From Bradyrhizobium rifense (GTDB lineage Bacteria > Pseudomonadota > Alphaproteobacteria > Rhizobiales > Xanthobacteraceae): a stretch of 64,000 bases of DNA. Numbering within the stretch: position 1 is the first letter of the stretch; each line of letters starts with the position of its first letter. Both the position numbers and the translations under genes were made by a program. The stretch spans positions 1 to 64,000 of the forward strand of contig NZ_VSSS01000063.1 in the NCBI RefSeq assembly GCF_008123425.1. The letters run 5' to 3'. Below are positions 8,616 to 18,286 of the stretch, in pieces. A model generated the notes under the pieces. It was not told where the DNA came from and did no database searches. It was given only the letters and a program-made list of their open reading frames with translations.

Positions 8616-9431
8616 TCAGATGTCTGCGAGGCCGAGCACATCGGCCATCGAATAGTGTCCCGGCTTCTTGCCATGCGCCCACAGCGCCGCCTTCAGCGCG
8701 CCGTGCGCGAACAGCATGCGGTCCTCGGCGAGATGCGACAGCGTGAGGCGTTCGAACGGGCCGAGGAAGGTCACGCTATGCTCGCCGGCGACGGTGCCGC
8801 CGCGCAAGGAGGCAAAGCCGATCGCGCCCGGCTTGCGCGCACCTGTGATGCCGTCACGGCCGCGCTCCGCATTGTCCTCAAGCGAGATGCCGCGGCCGGC
8901 CGCGGCCGCCTGGCCCAGCATCAGCGCAGTGCCGGACGGCGCATCGATCTTCATGCGGTGATGGGCTTCGACGATCTCGATGTCAAAATTCTCGTCGAGC
9001 GCCTTGGCGACGCGCTTGACCACTGCGGCAAGCAGATTGACGCCCAGGCTCATATTGCCCGATTGCACGACGATGGCGCGATTGGTGACGCTCTTGATCA
9101 CGGCGTTGTCGGAGGCCGACAGGCCAGTGGTGCCGACGACGTGCACGATGCCGCGCTCGGCCGCGATCGCGACATTGGCGATGGTCGCGGCCGGCACGGT
9201 GAAATCGAGGATGCCGTCGGCCTCTTTCGACATCGCCCAGAGGTCCGCGGACAGCTTGATGCCATTGGCCGGCAGGCCTGCGAGCACGCCGGCATCCTTG
9301 CCGAGCAGCTCCGAGCCCGGCGCCTCCAGGGCGCCAGCCAGCACCGCGCCTTTGCTGTCGGCAATCGCCCGCGTCAGGGCGCGGCCCATCCGACCGCCGG
9401 CTCCAGCAACAATCAAGCGCATGTCTGACAT
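8616..9431 (-). CDS. dapB: 4-Hydroxy-tetrahydrodipicolinate reductase
   Basis: Lysine and diaminopimelate biosynthesis, reducing the DapA product with NAD(P)H. The 271-residue protein has the dinucleotide motif VAGAGGRMGRAL at the N-terminus, FTVPAATIANVAIAAERGIVHVVGTTG in the middle, and the catalytic EAHHRMKIDAPSGTA segment, all diagnostic for DapB. The length matches the family (about 270). The start ATG at 9431 gives MSDMRLIV; the Met at residue 4 is an alternative. It probably forms an operon with gpmA downstream. No other dap genes are nearby. Confidence 0.96.
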   Translation of the reverse strand: MSDMRLIVAGAGGRMGRALTRAIADSKGAVLAGALEAPGSELLGKDAGVLAGLPANGIKLSADLWAMSKEADGILDFTVPAATIANVAIAAERGIVHVVGTTGLSASDNAVIKSVTNRAIVVQSGNMSLGVNLLAAVVKRVAKALDENFDIEIVEAHHRMKIDAPSGTALMLGQAAAAGRGISLEDNAERGRDGITGARKPGAIGFASLRGGTVAGEHSVTFLGPFERLTLSHLAEDRMLFAHGALKAALWAHGKKPGHYSMADVLGLADI

Positions 9432-9511
9432 GGTGTGATCCTCTCAGCGCCGTTGTAGCGGCGGGATGCAGTTCCGGCAACCGAGGGGGATTTAGCCGCA
9501 TGCACGCTGCC

Positions 9512-9538
9512 ACCCTCCCCTGGAGGGCAGGGGAGGGT
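9512..9538. repeat. Palindromic hairpin between the DUF1330 gene and dapB
   Basis: ACCCTCCCCT (9512-9521) and AGGGGAGGGT (9529-9538) form a perfect ten-base-pair stem with a seven-base loop, 18 bases past the stop of the DUF1330 gene. It resembles half of the CTCCC-type repeat at 45498-45627 and may act as a terminator. Confidence 0.5.
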
Positions 9539-9555
9539 AAGAGAGAGATCGCGCC

Positions 9556-9867
9556 TCAACCGTCCGACGGCTGCGGGCCGTCATAGCCCTCGATGATGAT
9601 GAGGTCGGCGATCGCGTGCGGCTGGCGCACCTTGATGTTGGCCTGGTATTCCGGCGAATTGTAGCAGGCGATCGCGGTCTCGTAGTCCGGGAATTCGATC
9701 ACGACGTTGCGGGTGCGGCTGGCGCCTTCGACGGTGGCGAACTTGCCGGCGCGGACGGCGAAGCGGCCGCCCCATTTCTTGAAGATCGGACCGTTGGCGA
9801 CGGCGTAGGGCTTATAGCCCTCGTCATTGCTCACATCGACGCGTCCGATCCAGTAGCCTTTTGCCAT
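9556..9867 (-). CDS. DUF1330 domain-containing small protein
   Basis: A 103-residue soluble protein of the DUF1330 family, a ferredoxin-like alpha/beta fold related to antibiotic monooxygenase-like dimers. The recognisable parts are MAKGYWIGRVDVSN, GGRFAVRAG and the C-terminal VIEFPDYETAIACYNSPEYQ, which is the most conserved family signature. The biochemical function is unknown. It lies 25 bases downstream of pyrF on the same strand and may be cotranscribed with it, and a strong hairpin follows the stop. Family assignment is confident from the YNSPEYQ motif. Confidence 0.85.
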   Translation of the reverse strand: MAKGYWIGRVDVSNDEGYKPYAVANGPIFKKWGGRFAVRAGKFATVEGASRTRNVVIEFPDYETAIACYNSPEYQANIKVRQPHAIADLIIIEGYDGPQPSDG

Positions 9868-9892
9868 TGTTCTTCTCCCTTGTTTTTGATGG

Positions 9893-10603
9893 TTAGCCGA
9901 GTGCTTGTGCGATCTCGGCGTGGATGGCTTCAGCTGTTGCCCTGGGATCAGCAGCCTCGATCACAGGTCGCGCAACGACGAGGTAGTCGGCACCCGCAGC
10001 GATTGCGCGCCCAGGGGTCATGATGCGTTTCTGATCGCCAACGGCCGAGCCGGCTGGCCGGATGCCTGGGGTGACGAGGCTCGTCTGGTGGCCCACGATC
10101 TTGCGCAGATTGCCGACCTCCTCTGGCGCGCAGACGATGCCGCCGACGCCGAGCGCCTGCGCCTGCGCCGCGCGCGCTTCGACCAGTTCGGAAACATGGA
10201 GCCGATAGCCGGCTGCATGCAGATCGTCGTCGTTGTAGGAGGTCAGCACCGTGACGGCGAGAATTTTCAAGCCGGAGCCTGCGCAACCTTCGACCGCCGC
10301 CTTCATGGTCTGCGGATAGGCATGCACGGTCAGAAAGGTAGCGCCGAGCTTGTTGATACTTTGAACACCCTGCATCACGGTGTTGCCGATGTCGTGCAGT
10401 TTCAGATCGAGAAAGACTTTCTTGCCCTTGTCTGCGAGCTTGCCGACCAGCGGCAACCCGCCGGCATAGGCAAGCCGGTAGCCGATCTTGTAGAACGTAA
10501 CGCTGTCGCCAAGCCGATCGACCATCGCTTCCGCTGCGTCCAGATTTGGCAGATCGAGGCCTACGATCAGGCGGTCCTTTGGGGCGATTTCGGCTTGCGT
10601 CAT
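9893..10603 (-). CDS. pyrF: Orotidine 5'-phosphate decarboxylase
   Basis: Last step of UMP synthesis, converting OMP to UMP and CO2. The 236-residue TIM barrel has LIVGLDLPNLDAAEAMV near the N-terminus, the catalytic Lys/Asp network in FLDLKLHDIGNTV, and VTPGIRPAG plus the phosphate-binding AGADYLVVARPV near the C-terminus. The length is normal for the short bacterial type. The ATG at 10603 is only six bases after the stop of the upstream FMN reductase gene, so the two are likely cotranscribed, followed by the DUF1330 gene. Confidence 0.96.
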   Translation of the reverse strand: MTQAEIAPKDRLIVGLDLPNLDAAEAMVDRLGDSVTFYKIGYRLAYAGGLPLVGKLADKGKKVFLDLKLHDIGNTVMQGVQSINKLGATFLTVHAYPQTMKAAVEGCAGSGLKILAVTVLTSYNDDDLHAAGYRLHVSELVEARAAQAQALGVGGIVCAPEEVGNLRKIVGHQTSLVTPGIRPAGSAVGDQKRIMTPGRAIAAGADYLVVARPVIEAADPRATAEAIHAEIAQALG

Positions 10604-10609
10604 GTTACC

Positions 10610-11188
10610 TCACATCATGCGTTGGGAGATGTCGATCAACTGCCGCACCAGCTCCTTCAGCCCGTCGCTATCGGCCTGGGTCTTGAGCCTGTCCATATCG
10701 TCATAGGCCTGGTCGGCAAAGGCGAGCGTGAATTGGCTGGCGATCACATTGGCGTGGCAGGAGGTCAGGATCAGCCGCAACGCCTGCAGCGCGCGAGCGG
10801 CGCCGAGCCGGCTCTGCGAAGCGCCGGCAAGCGCGAAGGCGCGGTTGCGGAAGACGTCGCCGCGCGCCTCGTGCGGATCCTGCACGCGGCTGACCCAGTC
10901 GATCGCATTCTTCAACAGCGGTGGCACCGAGGCATTGTATTCGGGCGAGACGATCAGCACGCCATGATGCGCGCCGATCATGCGCTTGAGATTGATCGCG
11001 TGCTTGGGCACGCCGGACTTAGCCTGGAGATCGCCATCGTAGATCGGCAGCGGAAAATCGGCGAGCGAGATGCGGGTAATGTCGACGCCGGCCTGGGCGA
11101 ATTCATACGCGGCGACCGCCGCCAGCTTCACGTTGTGCGAGCCGGTGCGCAGCGAGCCGGGAATGACCAGGATTTTCGGGGCTGACAT
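10610..11188 (-). CDS. NADPH-dependent FMN reductase / flavodoxin-fold oxidoreductase
   Basis: A 192-residue flavodoxin-fold protein of the NADPH-dependent FMN reductase family (chromate or azo reductase type). The FMN phosphate loop is PGSLRTGSHNVKLA at the N-terminus, and the flavin ring loop is VSPEYNASVPPLLKNAIDWVSR at about 79-100. The physiological substrate is unknown; such enzymes often reduce quinones. I chose the ATG at 11188 because it puts the phosphate loop close to the N-terminus as in homologues. The in-frame extension to 11227 has no similarity. It precedes pyrF by six bases. Confidence 0.85.
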   Translation of the reverse strand: MSAPKILVIPGSLRTGSHNVKLAAVAAYEFAQAGVDITRISLADFPLPIYDGDLQAKSGVPKHAINLKRMIGAHHGVLIVSPEYNASVPPLLKNAIDWVSRVQDPHEARGDVFRNRAFALAGASQSRLGAARALQALRLILTSCHANVIASQFTLAFADQAYDDMDRLKTQADSDGLKELVRQLIDISQRMM

Positions 11189-11246
11189 CCAATCCAATAC
11201 GTTCGGCGAAACGAGCCCGCCGCGCATCAGAGGAAGCCGGCGGGAA

Positions 11247-11846
11247 TTAGTCCCTGCGATACACCCAGACGCGGGCCGGCGGAAGGTTCATCCAGATCCG
11301 TTCCGAGGCCTCTGTGGACACGCCGGGCAGCGATTTCGGGATCGGCGGCACCACCGCATAGGTGAATTGGACGAAGGGTGCGCCGGGCGCGAGCGCCGTG
11401 AAGGCGTCGCGAATAAGCCGCAGCCGCGTCAGCATCGGTTTTGTGACCAGAGGCAGGCCGGAGACGACGGCGCTAGCCGGCGCGCTCAGCACGTTCCAGA
11501 GCGTGTCGCGCAGGCGATACGCATCGCCCTGCACCACCTTGGCCTGCGGATAGCGGTCGCGCAAAAGCGCGCAGAAGCCGGGATTGTATTCGACGAGGAC
11601 GAGGCGCTTCTGGTCGACGCCGCGCTCGACCAGCGCCGAGGTGATGGCGCCGGTACCGGGTCCGAGCTCGACCACCGGAGCGTCCGAATTGATGTCGACG
11701 TAATGAGCCATGGTCCGGGCCAGCAGCTTGCCCGACGGCATCACCGCGCCCATGTGGAGGGGCTTTTCGATCCACGACCTTAGAAAGCGCACCTCGTCAT
11801 CAAGACGGGGCTTCTTCAACGCACGCGCGGACGACGGCAATGGCAT
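11247..11846 (-). CDS. pmtA: Phospholipid N-methyltransferase (PmtA type)
   Basis: A 199-residue SAM-dependent methyltransferase with the SAM-binding motif VVELGPGTGAITSAL (about 57-71), LVEYNPGFC (about 83-91) and the upstream GAVMPSGKLLARTM, which matches the Sinorhizobium-type PmtA that converts phosphatidylethanolamine to phosphatidylcholine. In Bradyrhizobium, phosphatidylcholine is a major membrane lipid and pmtA lies near dnaJ, as here. The N-terminal Lys/Arg-rich segment may bind membranes. Related rRNA dimethyladenosine transferases share the SAM motif, but their Asn-Leu-Pro-Tyr motif is replaced here by SGLPL. The methyltransferase family is sure and the exact substrate probable. 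Confidence 0.8.
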   Translation of the reverse strand: MPLPSSARALKKPRLDDEVRFLRSWIEKPLHMGAVMPSGKLLARTMAHYVDINSDAPVVELGPGTGAITSALVERGVDQKRLVLVEYNPGFCALLRDRYPQAKVVQGDAYRLRDTLWNVLSAPASAVVSGLPLVTKPMLTRLRLIRDAFTALAPGAPFVQFTYAVVPPIPKSLPGVSTEASERIWMNLPPARVWVYRRD

Positions 11847-11938
11847 GTCTGGACCGGACGGGACGAGACCGCGTGACCGCGGCTGTCAGAAAATGGTCAT
11901 AAACAGGTATAGGCCGAAGGCGGTACGGTCAAGACGGC

Positions 11939-13072
11939 TCAATTCGCCCGATTACCGAAGAAATCCTTGACCTTGGTGAAGAAGCCCTCGGATTCCGGCT
12001 GGGTGTTGCCGGAGGAGAGCTTTTCGAACTCGGCCAGCAATTCCTGCTGCTTCTTGGTGAGGTTCTGCGGGGTCTCGACCACGACCTGGACGTACATGTC
12101 GCCCATCTGGCGCGAGCGCAGCACCGGCATGCCCTTTGATGCAATGCGGAAACGGCGAGCGGACTGGGTTCCGGCCGGCACTTTCACCTTGGCCTTGTTC
12201 TTGTCGATGGTCGGCACCTCGAACTCGCCGCCGAGCGCCGCGGTCACCATCGAGATCGGCACGCGACAATGCAGATCGGCGCCATCGCGCTGGAAGAACT
12301 GGTGCTGGGCCAGCGACAGGAAGATGTAGAGATCGCCGGGCGGGCCGCCGCGGACGCCAGCCTCGCCTTCGCCGGCGAGCCTGATCCGGGTGCCATCCTC
12401 GACGCCCTGGGGGATGTTGACCGACAGCGAGCGCTCGCGGGTGACGCGGCCCTGGCCCGCGCAGGACGGGCAGGCGTCCTCGATCATCTGGCCGCGGCCC
12501 TGGCAGCCGTGGCAGGTGCGCTCGAGGGTGAAGAAGCCCTGCGACTGCCGCACGCGGCCGGCGCCGCCGCAGGTCGAGCAGGTCTTGGGCTTGGTGCCGG
12601 CCTTGGCGCCGATGCCCGAGCAGGCCTCGCAGGTCACCGAGACCGGGATCTCGATCTGCGCGGTCTTGCCGCCAAAGGCTTCCTCGAGGGTGATTTCCAT
12701 GTTGTAGCGCAGATCGGCGCCACGCTCGCGGCCGCCGCGGCCACGCTGTCCGGCCATGCCGAACAGGTCTTCGAATATGTCGGAGAAGGAGGAGGCGAAG
12801 CCCGCGCCGAAGCCGGCGCCGCCGCCAGGACCGCCCTGCTCGAAGGCGGCGTGACCGAAGCGGTCATAGGCCGCGCGCTTGTCCTTGTCTTTCAGGACCT
12901 CGTAGGCCTCGTTGATTTCCTTGAACTTGATCTCGCTGGTGTCATCCCCCGGATTGCGGTCGGGATGGAACTTCATCGCAAGCTTGCGGAAGGACGATTT
13001 CAGGACGGAATCGTCGGCAGAGCGTTCGACTTCGAGGGTTTCGTAGTAGCAGCGCTTGGCGGACGTGGACAT
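11939..13072 (-). CDS. dnaJ: Chaperone DnaJ (Hsp40)
   Basis: Co-chaperone that delivers unfolded protein to DnaK and stimulates its ATPase. The 377-residue protein has the complete type I layout: J domain with HPD (KFHPDRNPGD, about 34-43), Gly/Phe-rich linker (about 73-95), four zinc repeats (CEACSGIG, CSTCGGAG, CHGCQGRG, CPSCAGQG, about 145-215) and the C-terminal substrate domain. I prefer the ATG at 13072 to a TTG two codons upstream. dnaK lies upstream on the same strand, 273 bases away, with a hairpin in the gap, so dnaJ may be read from the dnaK transcript or its own promoter. Confidence 0.97.
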   Translation of the reverse strand: MSTSAKRCYYETLEVERSADDSVLKSSFRKLAMKFHPDRNPGDDTSEIKFKEINEAYEVLKDKDKRAAYDRFGHAAFEQGGPGGGAGFGAGFASSFSDIFEDLFGMAGQRGRGGRERGADLRYNMEITLEEAFGGKTAQIEIPVSVTCEACSGIGAKAGTKPKTCSTCGGAGRVRQSQGFFTLERTCHGCQGRGQMIEDACPSCAGQGRVTRERSLSVNIPQGVEDGTRIRLAGEGEAGVRGGPPGDLYIFLSLAQHQFFQRDGADLHCRVPISMVTAALGGEFEVPTIDKNKAKVKVPAGTQSARRFRIASKGMPVLRSRQMGDMYVQVVVETPQNLTKKQQELLAEFEKLSSGNTQPESEGFFTKVKDFFGNRAN

Positions 13073-13273
13073 GTTCAACTCGGTCTATCCAATCGCGATT
13101 CAAGTCGGAGCGAAACAACGTCGCCACGCAACGATATAGGCAGCCTTCCGCCCAGTGGCAGAGGGCTGCATGGCAACGTTGAGCATAGCGGCTGGGAATT
13201 GATCGATCGTAACGGGACCGACTTCAAAAGAGTCTTGCTCAAAGGAGTCCTGGCCCGCCGAGCCCGACACGAC

Positions 13274-13298
13274 GGCCTTCCCCTTGAGAGGGGAGGCC
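13274..13298 (-). promoter_or_regulatory. Stem-loop in the dnaK-dnaJ gap
   Basis: GGCCT and CCCCT (13274-13278 and 13280-13284) pair with AGGGG and AGGCC (13289-13298) with one bulged base and a TGAG loop. It lies 47 bases after the dnaK stop on the coding strand and has no T tract. It may be an RNA processing or stability element that sets the dnaK to dnaJ ratio, or a partial terminator. Confidence 0.35.
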
Positions 13299-13345
13299 AG
13301 TGCAGCGTGTGGGGTCCAAGCCGTCCGCATCATACCCTCTCGGGC

Positions 13346-15247
<1,902 letters not shown>

Positions 15248-15349
15248 GGTCCTGATATCCTTGTTTTTGCGGCAGGTTGGCTGGGCCCAGAAGGCACCCG
15301 AACCGAAACCCCCTAAGATCAAACATTCGCGATATTGCGATGGTTGACG

Positions 15350-15380
15350 CTCATATAGGAGGGGGGGAGGGGCCCGCAAG
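15350..15380 (-). promoter_or_regulatory. RpoH (sigma-32) type promoter of dnaK
   Basis: Read on the minus strand, CTTG (15377-15380) is followed after exactly 17 bases by CCTATATGAG (15350-15359). This fits the alphaproteobacterial RpoH consensus CTTG-N17-CYTATNTNNG at every fixed base. The predicted start lies about 95 bases before the dnaK ATG. The rest of the 398-base gap between the dnaK start and the divergent gene at 15646 holds no gene that I can see. Confidence 0.8.
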
Positions 15381-15645
15381 GACCGAACGCAAGTTTCGGC
15401 CGTGAAAACATTGGGTTTTGGAAGATCATATCCGGGCATCACCGCCCTTGCGGGTGAGGAAATATTAACAGGTTCGGTGATCTGCCAGCCCCCGCCGCGC
15501 TGATCAGCCCGGCCCTGTTGCCGGCGGGCCAAACCCGCTAAAAGGCCGACCTGCCGGACAGCCTCGTCATGGGGCTGCTTCGCGCGACAAAGCGGCCCGG
15601 TGGCCGACCATCGAACGGCCTCAATGTGAACCAATCAGAGTGCCC

Positions 15646-16584
15646 ATGAAGCTGACCCGCCCCCTCGCCGCGCTCGCCCTCCTCGTTGCCACGGCATTTC
15701 CGGCGCTCGCCGCCGACGCCGTCTACCCGCCCGGCTTGCGCCTCGGCATGGTGCCGCTGGTCGGGCTGAGCACGGCAAAAACCTTTCCGGGCTTCGAGAG
15801 TGAGGACGGCAGCGTCAAGGTGCTGATCACCGAGCTGCCGCCGGCAGCCTATGGCGAGGTCGTGGGCGCCTTCAACGCCAATCCGGCCGGCACCAACGGC
15901 GTCAAGCCGGACAAGATCGAAACACCAGCGGGCCTTGCCTATTTCACCACCGAGAGCGGCAAAGCCGGCACGACCCTGGTGAAGCGCTATTCGATGATCG
16001 TGCCGGGCACCGGCTTCTCCGGCTATGTCGCGGTGCAAATCCCCGAGAACGCGTCGAAGATCTATACCGACGAGGCGGTGCGGCAGATGTTTGCGACCGC
16101 CACCACCCGCAAGGAGGTGTCGGCCGACGAGCAGCTCGGGCTGATGCCGTTCAAGATCGCCGATCTCGCCGGCTTCAAGGACATCCGTACGCTGGTGCCG
16201 GGCTCGAGCCTCATCCTGGCCGACGGCAACGAGAGTTCAGGCTATGAATCGAAGCCGTTCATGATCCTCGGCCTGATCGGCTCGACCCCGCAGCAGGCCG
16301 ACGACCGCGCCCGCTTCGCCCAGGAAGCCGCGCTCCAGATCCCCGGCGTGCGCGAGTCCCGCGTCACCATGTCCGAGCCGATCCGCATCAACGGCCAGCC
16401 TGGCTTTGAGACCCGGATCGACGGCGTCAGCGGCAAGGACAAGACGCCGGTGACGGTGGTCCAGTGGATCCGCTTCGGCGGCGGCACCTCGTTGCGCATC
16501 ATCGCCAGCGCTCCGCGCGATCAGTGGCCGGATGCCTTCACCCGCTTCCGCGCCGTGCGCGACGGTATCCAGCCGAAGGGCTAG
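15646..16584 (+). CDS. Periplasmic protein of unknown function
   Basis: A 312-residue protein with a clear Sec signal peptide (LTRPLAALALLVATAFPALA, cleavage after about residue 23) and a soluble mature part with no motif I recognise. The mature part contains an N-terminal segment YPPGLRLGMVPL and a C-terminal segment with QWIRFGGGTSLRIIA. No cysteine-based or metal site stands out. I took the ATG at 15646; a GTG two codons earlier at 15640 is the alternative. It is divergent from dnaK, with nearly 400 bases between the starts. The coding quality is good, so it is a real gene, but I propose no function. Confidence 0.8.
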   Translation: MKLTRPLAALALLVATAFPALAADAVYPPGLRLGMVPLVGLSTAKTFPGFESEDGSVKVLITELPPAAYGEVVGAFNANPAGTNGVKPDKIETPAGLAYFTTESGKAGTTLVKRYSMIVPGTGFSGYVAVQIPENASKIYTDEAVRQMFATATTRKEVSADEQLGLMPFKIADLAGFKDIRTLVPGSSLILADGNESSGYESKPFMILGLIGSTPQQADDRARFAQEAALQIPGVRESRVTMSEPIRINGQPGFETRIDGVSGKDKTPVTVVQWIRFGGGTSLRIIASAPRDQWPDAFTRFRAVRDGIQPKG

Positions 16585-16655
16585 ATTTCTGGCGCTAAAA
16601 TCCTGGGGCTGACAGCCCAGGCGCTCACCAGCGCTGGCTGCATTTTCGGGCTTTT

Positions 16656-16669
16656 GTTCGTACACGAAC
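16656..16669. promoter_or_regulatory. Short inverted repeat upstream of the nicotinamidase gene
   Basis: GTTCGT (16656-16661) and ACGAAC (16664-16669) form a two-fold symmetric site with a two-base centre, 49 bases before the ATG at 16718. The placement suits an operator. No matching regulator gene lies beside it, and a six-base repeat can arise by chance. Confidence 0.25.
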
Positions 16670-16717
16670 GGAATTAGGCTTCCCTCCATTGGATCAACCT
16701 TTGAGGGGAGGCGGACG

Positions 16718-17440
16718 ATGCTGGATCGACGACAAATCTTGGCGGCGCTGGGGACCACGGCGCTCGCGAGCCTTGCTCCCACCGCACTTTTCGCAGCAGC
16801 CACGATCAAGCCGGATGACACCTCCGCGCTGCTCGTGATCGACGTGCAAAACTGCTTCCTGCCGGGCGGCAGCCTCGCGGTGAAGGAAGGCGAGCAGGTC
16901 GTGCCCGTCATCAACAAGATGGCGAAAGCGTTCTCGAACGTGGTGATGACGCAGGACTGGCACACGCCCGGCCACGTCTCGTTCGCGTCAGTGCACTCCG
17001 GCAAGAAGCCGTTCGAAACCATCGACCTGCCCTACGGCAAGCAGGTGCTGTGGCCCGACCATTGCGTGCAGGGCACCGACGGCGCCTCGCTGTCGAAGGA
17101 TCTTTCGATCCCGCAGGCCGAGCTCATCATCCGCAAGGGTTTTCACAAGGACGTCGACAGCTATTCGGCGTTCCTCGAAGCCGACGGCAAGACCTCGACC
17201 GGACTTGCCGGCTATCTGAAGGGCCGCAAGATCAAGCGCGTGTTCGTTGCGGGTCTCGCAACCGATTTCTGCGTCGCCTGGACCGCGCTCGATGCGCGCA
17301 AGGCGGGCTTTGAGGTCTATGTCGTGGAAGACGCCTGCCGCGGCATCGACAATCAGGGCTCGCTGGCGAAGGCCTGGGCTGACATGGCCAAGGCCGGCGT
17401 GAAGCGGATTCAGTCTGCGGATATCGCGGTCAGCGCGTAA
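16718..17440 (+). CDS. pncA: Exported nicotinamidase/pyrazinamidase (isochorismatase fold)
   Basis: Hydrolyses nicotinamide to nicotinate for NAD salvage. The 240-residue protein has the catalytic Asp in LVIDVQNCFLPGG, metal ligands in DWHTPGHVSF, the catalytic Lys in IIRKGF and the nucleophilic Cys in ATDFCVAWTALDA. Unusually it carries a 27-residue N-terminal extension with LDRRQILAALG and an Ala-rich h-region that looks like a Tat signal, so the enzyme may be exported. Most PncA proteins are cytoplasmic and about 210 residues long. It is preceded by GAGGGGAGG at about 16701 and ends convergent with grpE. Confidence 0.85.
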   Translation: MLDRRQILAALGTTALASLAPTALFAAATIKPDDTSALLVIDVQNCFLPGGSLAVKEGEQVVPVINKMAKAFSNVVMTQDWHTPGHVSFASVHSGKKPFETIDLPYGKQVLWPDHCVQGTDGASLSKDLSIPQAELIIRKGFHKDVDSYSAFLEADGKTSTGLAGYLKGRKIKRVFVAGLATDFCVAWTALDARKAGFEVYVVEDACRGIDNQGSLAKAWADMAKAGVKRIQSADIAVSA

Positions 17441-17460
17441 GCGCCGCGAAAACTGCGCGC

Positions 17461-17575
17461 CCCTCATCCTGAGGAGCGCGCTTCTAAGCGCGCGTCTCGA
17501 AGGATGAAAGGCCCGGATGCTAGAGCCGGGCCTTCATGGTTCGAGACGGCGCTTCGCGCCTCCTCACCATGAGGG
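17461..17575. repeat. Palindromic intergenic repeat (CCTGAGG/TCGAAGGATGA family)
   Basis: Fills the gap between the convergent pncA and grpE genes. Outer arms CCTCATCCTGAGG and CCTCACCATGAGGG and inner arms GGCCCGG/CCGGGCC are complementary, giving a long branched hairpin. A second element of the same family lies at 61258-61385. It is probably a bidirectional terminator as well as a dispersed repeat. Confidence 0.65.
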
Positions 17576-17582
17576 TGAGAGC

Positions 17583-18188
17583 TTAATTCGCTTCGTTGCT
17601 GTTCGCGGCCGGAGCGGGCTTCGCGCCACCCTTGGCGACGCCGACCAGCGCCGGGCGCAACACGCGGTCGCCGATGGTGTAGCCGGCCTGCATGACCTGC
17701 ACGACGGTGCCTGCGGGCACCGACGCATCCGGAACCTCGTACATCGCCTGCTGGAAGTTCGGATCGAACTTCTGGCCCTGCGGGTCGAACTTCTTCACGC
17801 CGTGCTTTTCCAGCGCGTTGAGCAGCGAGCGCTCAGTGAGCTCGACGCCCTCGATCAAAGCGGTCATGCCGGGATCGGCCGCAGCGCGGGTCTCGGCCGG
17901 AATGGCATCGAGCGCACGCTGGAGATTGTCGGCGATGTCGAGCACGTCGCGGGCAAAGCCGGTGACGCCGTAGAGCTTGGCGTCGGCGACCTCCTTGGCG
18001 GTGCGCTTGCGCAGATTTTCCATCTCGGCCAGCGTCCGCAGCATGCGGTCACGCGCCTCGGCGACTTCCTTCTGCAGCAATTCCACCGAACCCGGCTCGG
18101 GATCGTCGGGCATGATGTAGGGTTTCGACACAACGGGCTCGCCGGTCGCAGCGGTCGTGTCTTCGGGTTGCCGGTCTCGATCGGTCAT
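17583..18188 (-). CDS. grpE: Nucleotide exchange factor GrpE
   Basis: Releases ADP from DnaK. The 201-residue protein has an N-terminal acidic stretch, a long coiled-coil helix (about 40-95, with RTLAEMENLRKRTAKEVADA) and the beta domain with PNFQQAMYEVPD and AGTVVQVMQAGYTIGDRVLRPALVGVAK, the family signature. The ATG at 18188 was chosen; the extension to 18260 runs towards hrcA and has no similarity. It lies 98 bases downstream of hrcA on the same strand, the usual hrcA-grpE pair. It is separated here from dnaK by two unrelated genes. Confidence 0.96.
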   Translation of the reverse strand: MTDRDRQPEDTTAATGEPVVSKPYIMPDDPEPGSVELLQKEVAEARDRMLRTLAEMENLRKRTAKEVADAKLYGVTGFARDVLDIADNLQRALDAIPAETRAAADPGMTALIEGVELTERSLLNALEKHGVKKFDPQGQKFDPNFQQAMYEVPDASVPAGTVVQVMQAGYTIGDRVLRPALVGVAKGGAKPAPAANSNEAN

Positions 18189-18286
18189 CGGCTCTCTTTT
18201 CGAACTGGCCTTACGGGATTTTGCTGGCCCGGATATCGTGCTTCGGGCGCCGAAAATCAAGCGCCCGTGATCGGCTCAAATGCCGG

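Noticed and set aside
16621..16690. LexA-box possibility around GTTCGT/ACGAAC
   Set aside because: The alphaproteobacterial LexA site is a direct repeat GTTC-N7-GTTC, and this is an inverted repeat.
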